Notes under the pieces: generated by a model
The model's database searches: none
What the model saw: only the letters and a program-made list of their open reading frames with translations
Told to the model about the DNA's origin: nothing
In this document: one piece after another, positions 62,421 to 64,000 of the stretch
Numbering within the stretch: position 1 is the stretch's first letter
Layout: each line of letters opens with the position of its first letter
From: Rhinopomastus cyanomelas
Taxonomy: Eukaryota > Chordata > Aves > Bucerotiformes > Rhinopomastidae
Direction of reading: 5' to 3'
Length of the DNA stretch: 64,000 nt
Assembly: GCA_013400115.1 (NCBI GenBank)
Contig: VXBP01008912.1
Coordinates: 645,501-709,500, forward strand
Made by a program: the position numbers and the translations under genes

Positions 62421-64000
62421 GTCCCCCACGTCCTTCTCTCCTTCCTGCGTGTTTAACAGATGAATTGATTCTCTCACAGTTCTGAGATAGTAAACTGACC
62501 TTTGCAGCTGGGCTGCTGCATCACCAGGCAGATACTTCCGCCCCTTTGCTGCTATCCCACACAGACACAACATCTAACCACGGCTCCATATCATTTGTTT
62601 CTCAGCTGGAGAACAGCACTCAAAACAAAAGGCCAGATACGCATCCCTGCTCCACCTTGCTGCTGCTTCCACGGGCTCTGTGATGTGCAGGGCTCACCCT
62701 GTGAAGGGCTCTCTGCTCTAAGTCCAACACTGACGTGAGAGGTGGAAACCTTGTGATCCCATTTAGATTAATCCTCCTCACCTCCTAACCTTGGCTCAGG
62801 GGCATACCCTTCCCTCATTACCAGCACTTTAAATTAAGAAGAGATAAGGCGCGAGAGAAGATGTTCGAATATGCCTCCGCCGTAGAGAGCGAATACGGCA
62901 GCCACCGAATCCAGCGATGGTGATTCAGTGAATGGTACATTTTCCATTCTTTCACAATATGTGATTAGTTGTGATAATTTCAGAGCTCCAATCCGCCGCT
63001 AATTCAAAAGCTACATTTTACGACAGTGAAAAAGCAGAGGCCATATGAGTAAGCTTTGCAGATGGTCCAAAAAAGTTCTTTAATTCTTCATCAGCCAGTA
63101 ATAAACAGCTGCATTCTTGTGTCTTCTCCGCTTTTGTTTGGTGCGCCACAATGTATACGCTCATTTCGTGAGAACATACAGAATAGTCAAAATACATTGT
63201 ACTGGAAAACGATGCTTAGTGGGAGATAACGCAGAGTGGACTCGGAAAGTGTGCAAAAGACTACAGACTGAGGGATAAGAAAGAATTCACAGCCTTTTCT
63301 ACAGCTCAGCTTCTCACTACTTGAATGAAAACATGGGAATAGGCTTAAAAGAAAGTTTTCTTATCGAGTCCAAACCGAATTCTAACACAGATCCTTGATC
63401 ACATTTTGCAGATGTTCTTTGAATTGTTTTAGAGTCCTCTTCAAATCAGTGCTTTGTTAAAAAACAGACAAGCCCTCTCCACCTGTAAAACCCTAATACC
63501 AGAACTGACATGAGAAACTGAAGCATATGCTTTAAGAGCTAGAATACTTATATTGCTAGATGTATTTATCAGGGTCATTTCCTCCATCCCTTCCCTCGCA
63601 GTCTGTGTAACTGCAGCTTAACCTGCATCGAGGATAGAAAAAAGAAAATAAAGAAAAATGAACAATTGCAGCCTAGATGAAACAAAGCACCAGATCTGTG
63701 CTCTGGTGCTCTTTACTCTCCTTTCCAGGTATTAGCAAAGGCTGTGATTTCATTCCCCCCCCCCCCAAGTTTAGCAAAGGCCCTTATGGCAGCAGGGGAT
63801 GCACCAGCTAACTGGGTTGGCCCAACATGTGTCCGGCCAACACATCTAGTATCACTCCATTCCTGCTACTTCACTTCCAAGTGGAAACGTTTTTCCTTAA
63901 GCACAAAGGGGTGACTTGTTAAAACAGCCCCAAGATCAGCAGCAGTGGTGATGTTCCAGCATCAAACACTGACTTAAGATCCTAGAAGCTATGCATGGGT
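62421..64000. other. NPAS3 intron, unique sequence with CpG cluster
   Basis: The end of the window. A compact CpG cluster at 62850-62915 is followed by repeat-free A+T-rich sequence to about 63200 (TGATTAGTTGTGATAATTTC, CCGCTAATTCAAAAGC). This makes it a good candidate for a conserved enhancer. The C12 tract lies near the right edge. Confidence 0.5.
63755..63766 (+). repeat. Poly-C tract, C12
   Basis: Twelve consecutive C residues, flanked by the 11-bp direct repeat TTAGCAAAGGC at 63732-63742 and 63771-63781. Confidence 0.9.

Larger units (their letters stand above)
38237..64000 (-). other. NPAS3: NPAS3 intron upstream of the bHLH exon (partial)
   Basis: This is the intron that ends in the pyrimidine-rich acceptor at 38237-38250 and extends past the right edge. 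The preceding canonical exon of NPAS3 would encode ...IYCESTYQ-N, with its last codon split in phase 2. I could not find it here. Two minus-strand segments inside this intron (39819-39859 and 55155-55279) have exon-like splice signals and are listed separately as candidates. Confidence 0.83.

Overview
This window reads as avian nuclear DNA. It is about 58-60% A+T by eye, has no operon-like gene packing, and is scattered with fragments of the CR1 LINE, the dominant avian retrotransposon. I saw no L1, Alu or other mammal-type repeats. About 20 CR1 segments belong to one closely related group, recognised by a minus-strand copy that starts TCACAGAACATTAGGGATTG. Such a dense, young-looking CR1 burst would fit a bird lineage with CR1 expansion, woodpeckers and relatives for example, but that placement is a guess.

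The one protein-coding piece I can name with confidence is a 245-bp exon on the minus strand at 37992-38236. It encodes the bHLH DNA-binding domain of NPAS3, a brain-expressed bHLH-PAS transcription factor. It has a clean acceptor and donor, and an unbroken 81-codon frame. NPAS3 is known in vertebrates as a very large gene with huge introns rich in conserved non-coding elements. The rest of the window is therefore best read as NPAS3 intron: about 38 kb downstream of the exon (positions 1-37991) and about 25.8 kb upstream of it (38237-64000). I found no other canonical NPAS3 exon.

Layout. Positions 1-37991 hold intron with a mosaic of CR1 copies of at least three ages, a decayed tRNA-Val(TAC) fused to a CR1 tail (29279-29631), a CR1 fold-back (33371-33573), and a CpG-rich block followed by a consensus 5' splice site on the plus strand (26128-26911). 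Positions 38237-64000 hold more CR1, including an 84-bp tandem triplication of a CR1 3' end (44062-44310), two other tandem duplications (138-bp and 79-bp periods), and two minus-strand segments with exon-like splice sites (39819-39859 and 55155-55279). Long repeat-free A+T-rich stretches with TAATTA-type motifs are candidates for conserved enhancers. That cannot be shown without alignment.

Nearly all other open reading frames here are short. The longest ones are CR1 read in sense or antisense. No prokaryotic, CRISPR or viral gene system was seen. The points of most interest are retrotransposon rearrangements, the tRNA/CR1 chimera, and possible unannotated NPAS3-locus exons.
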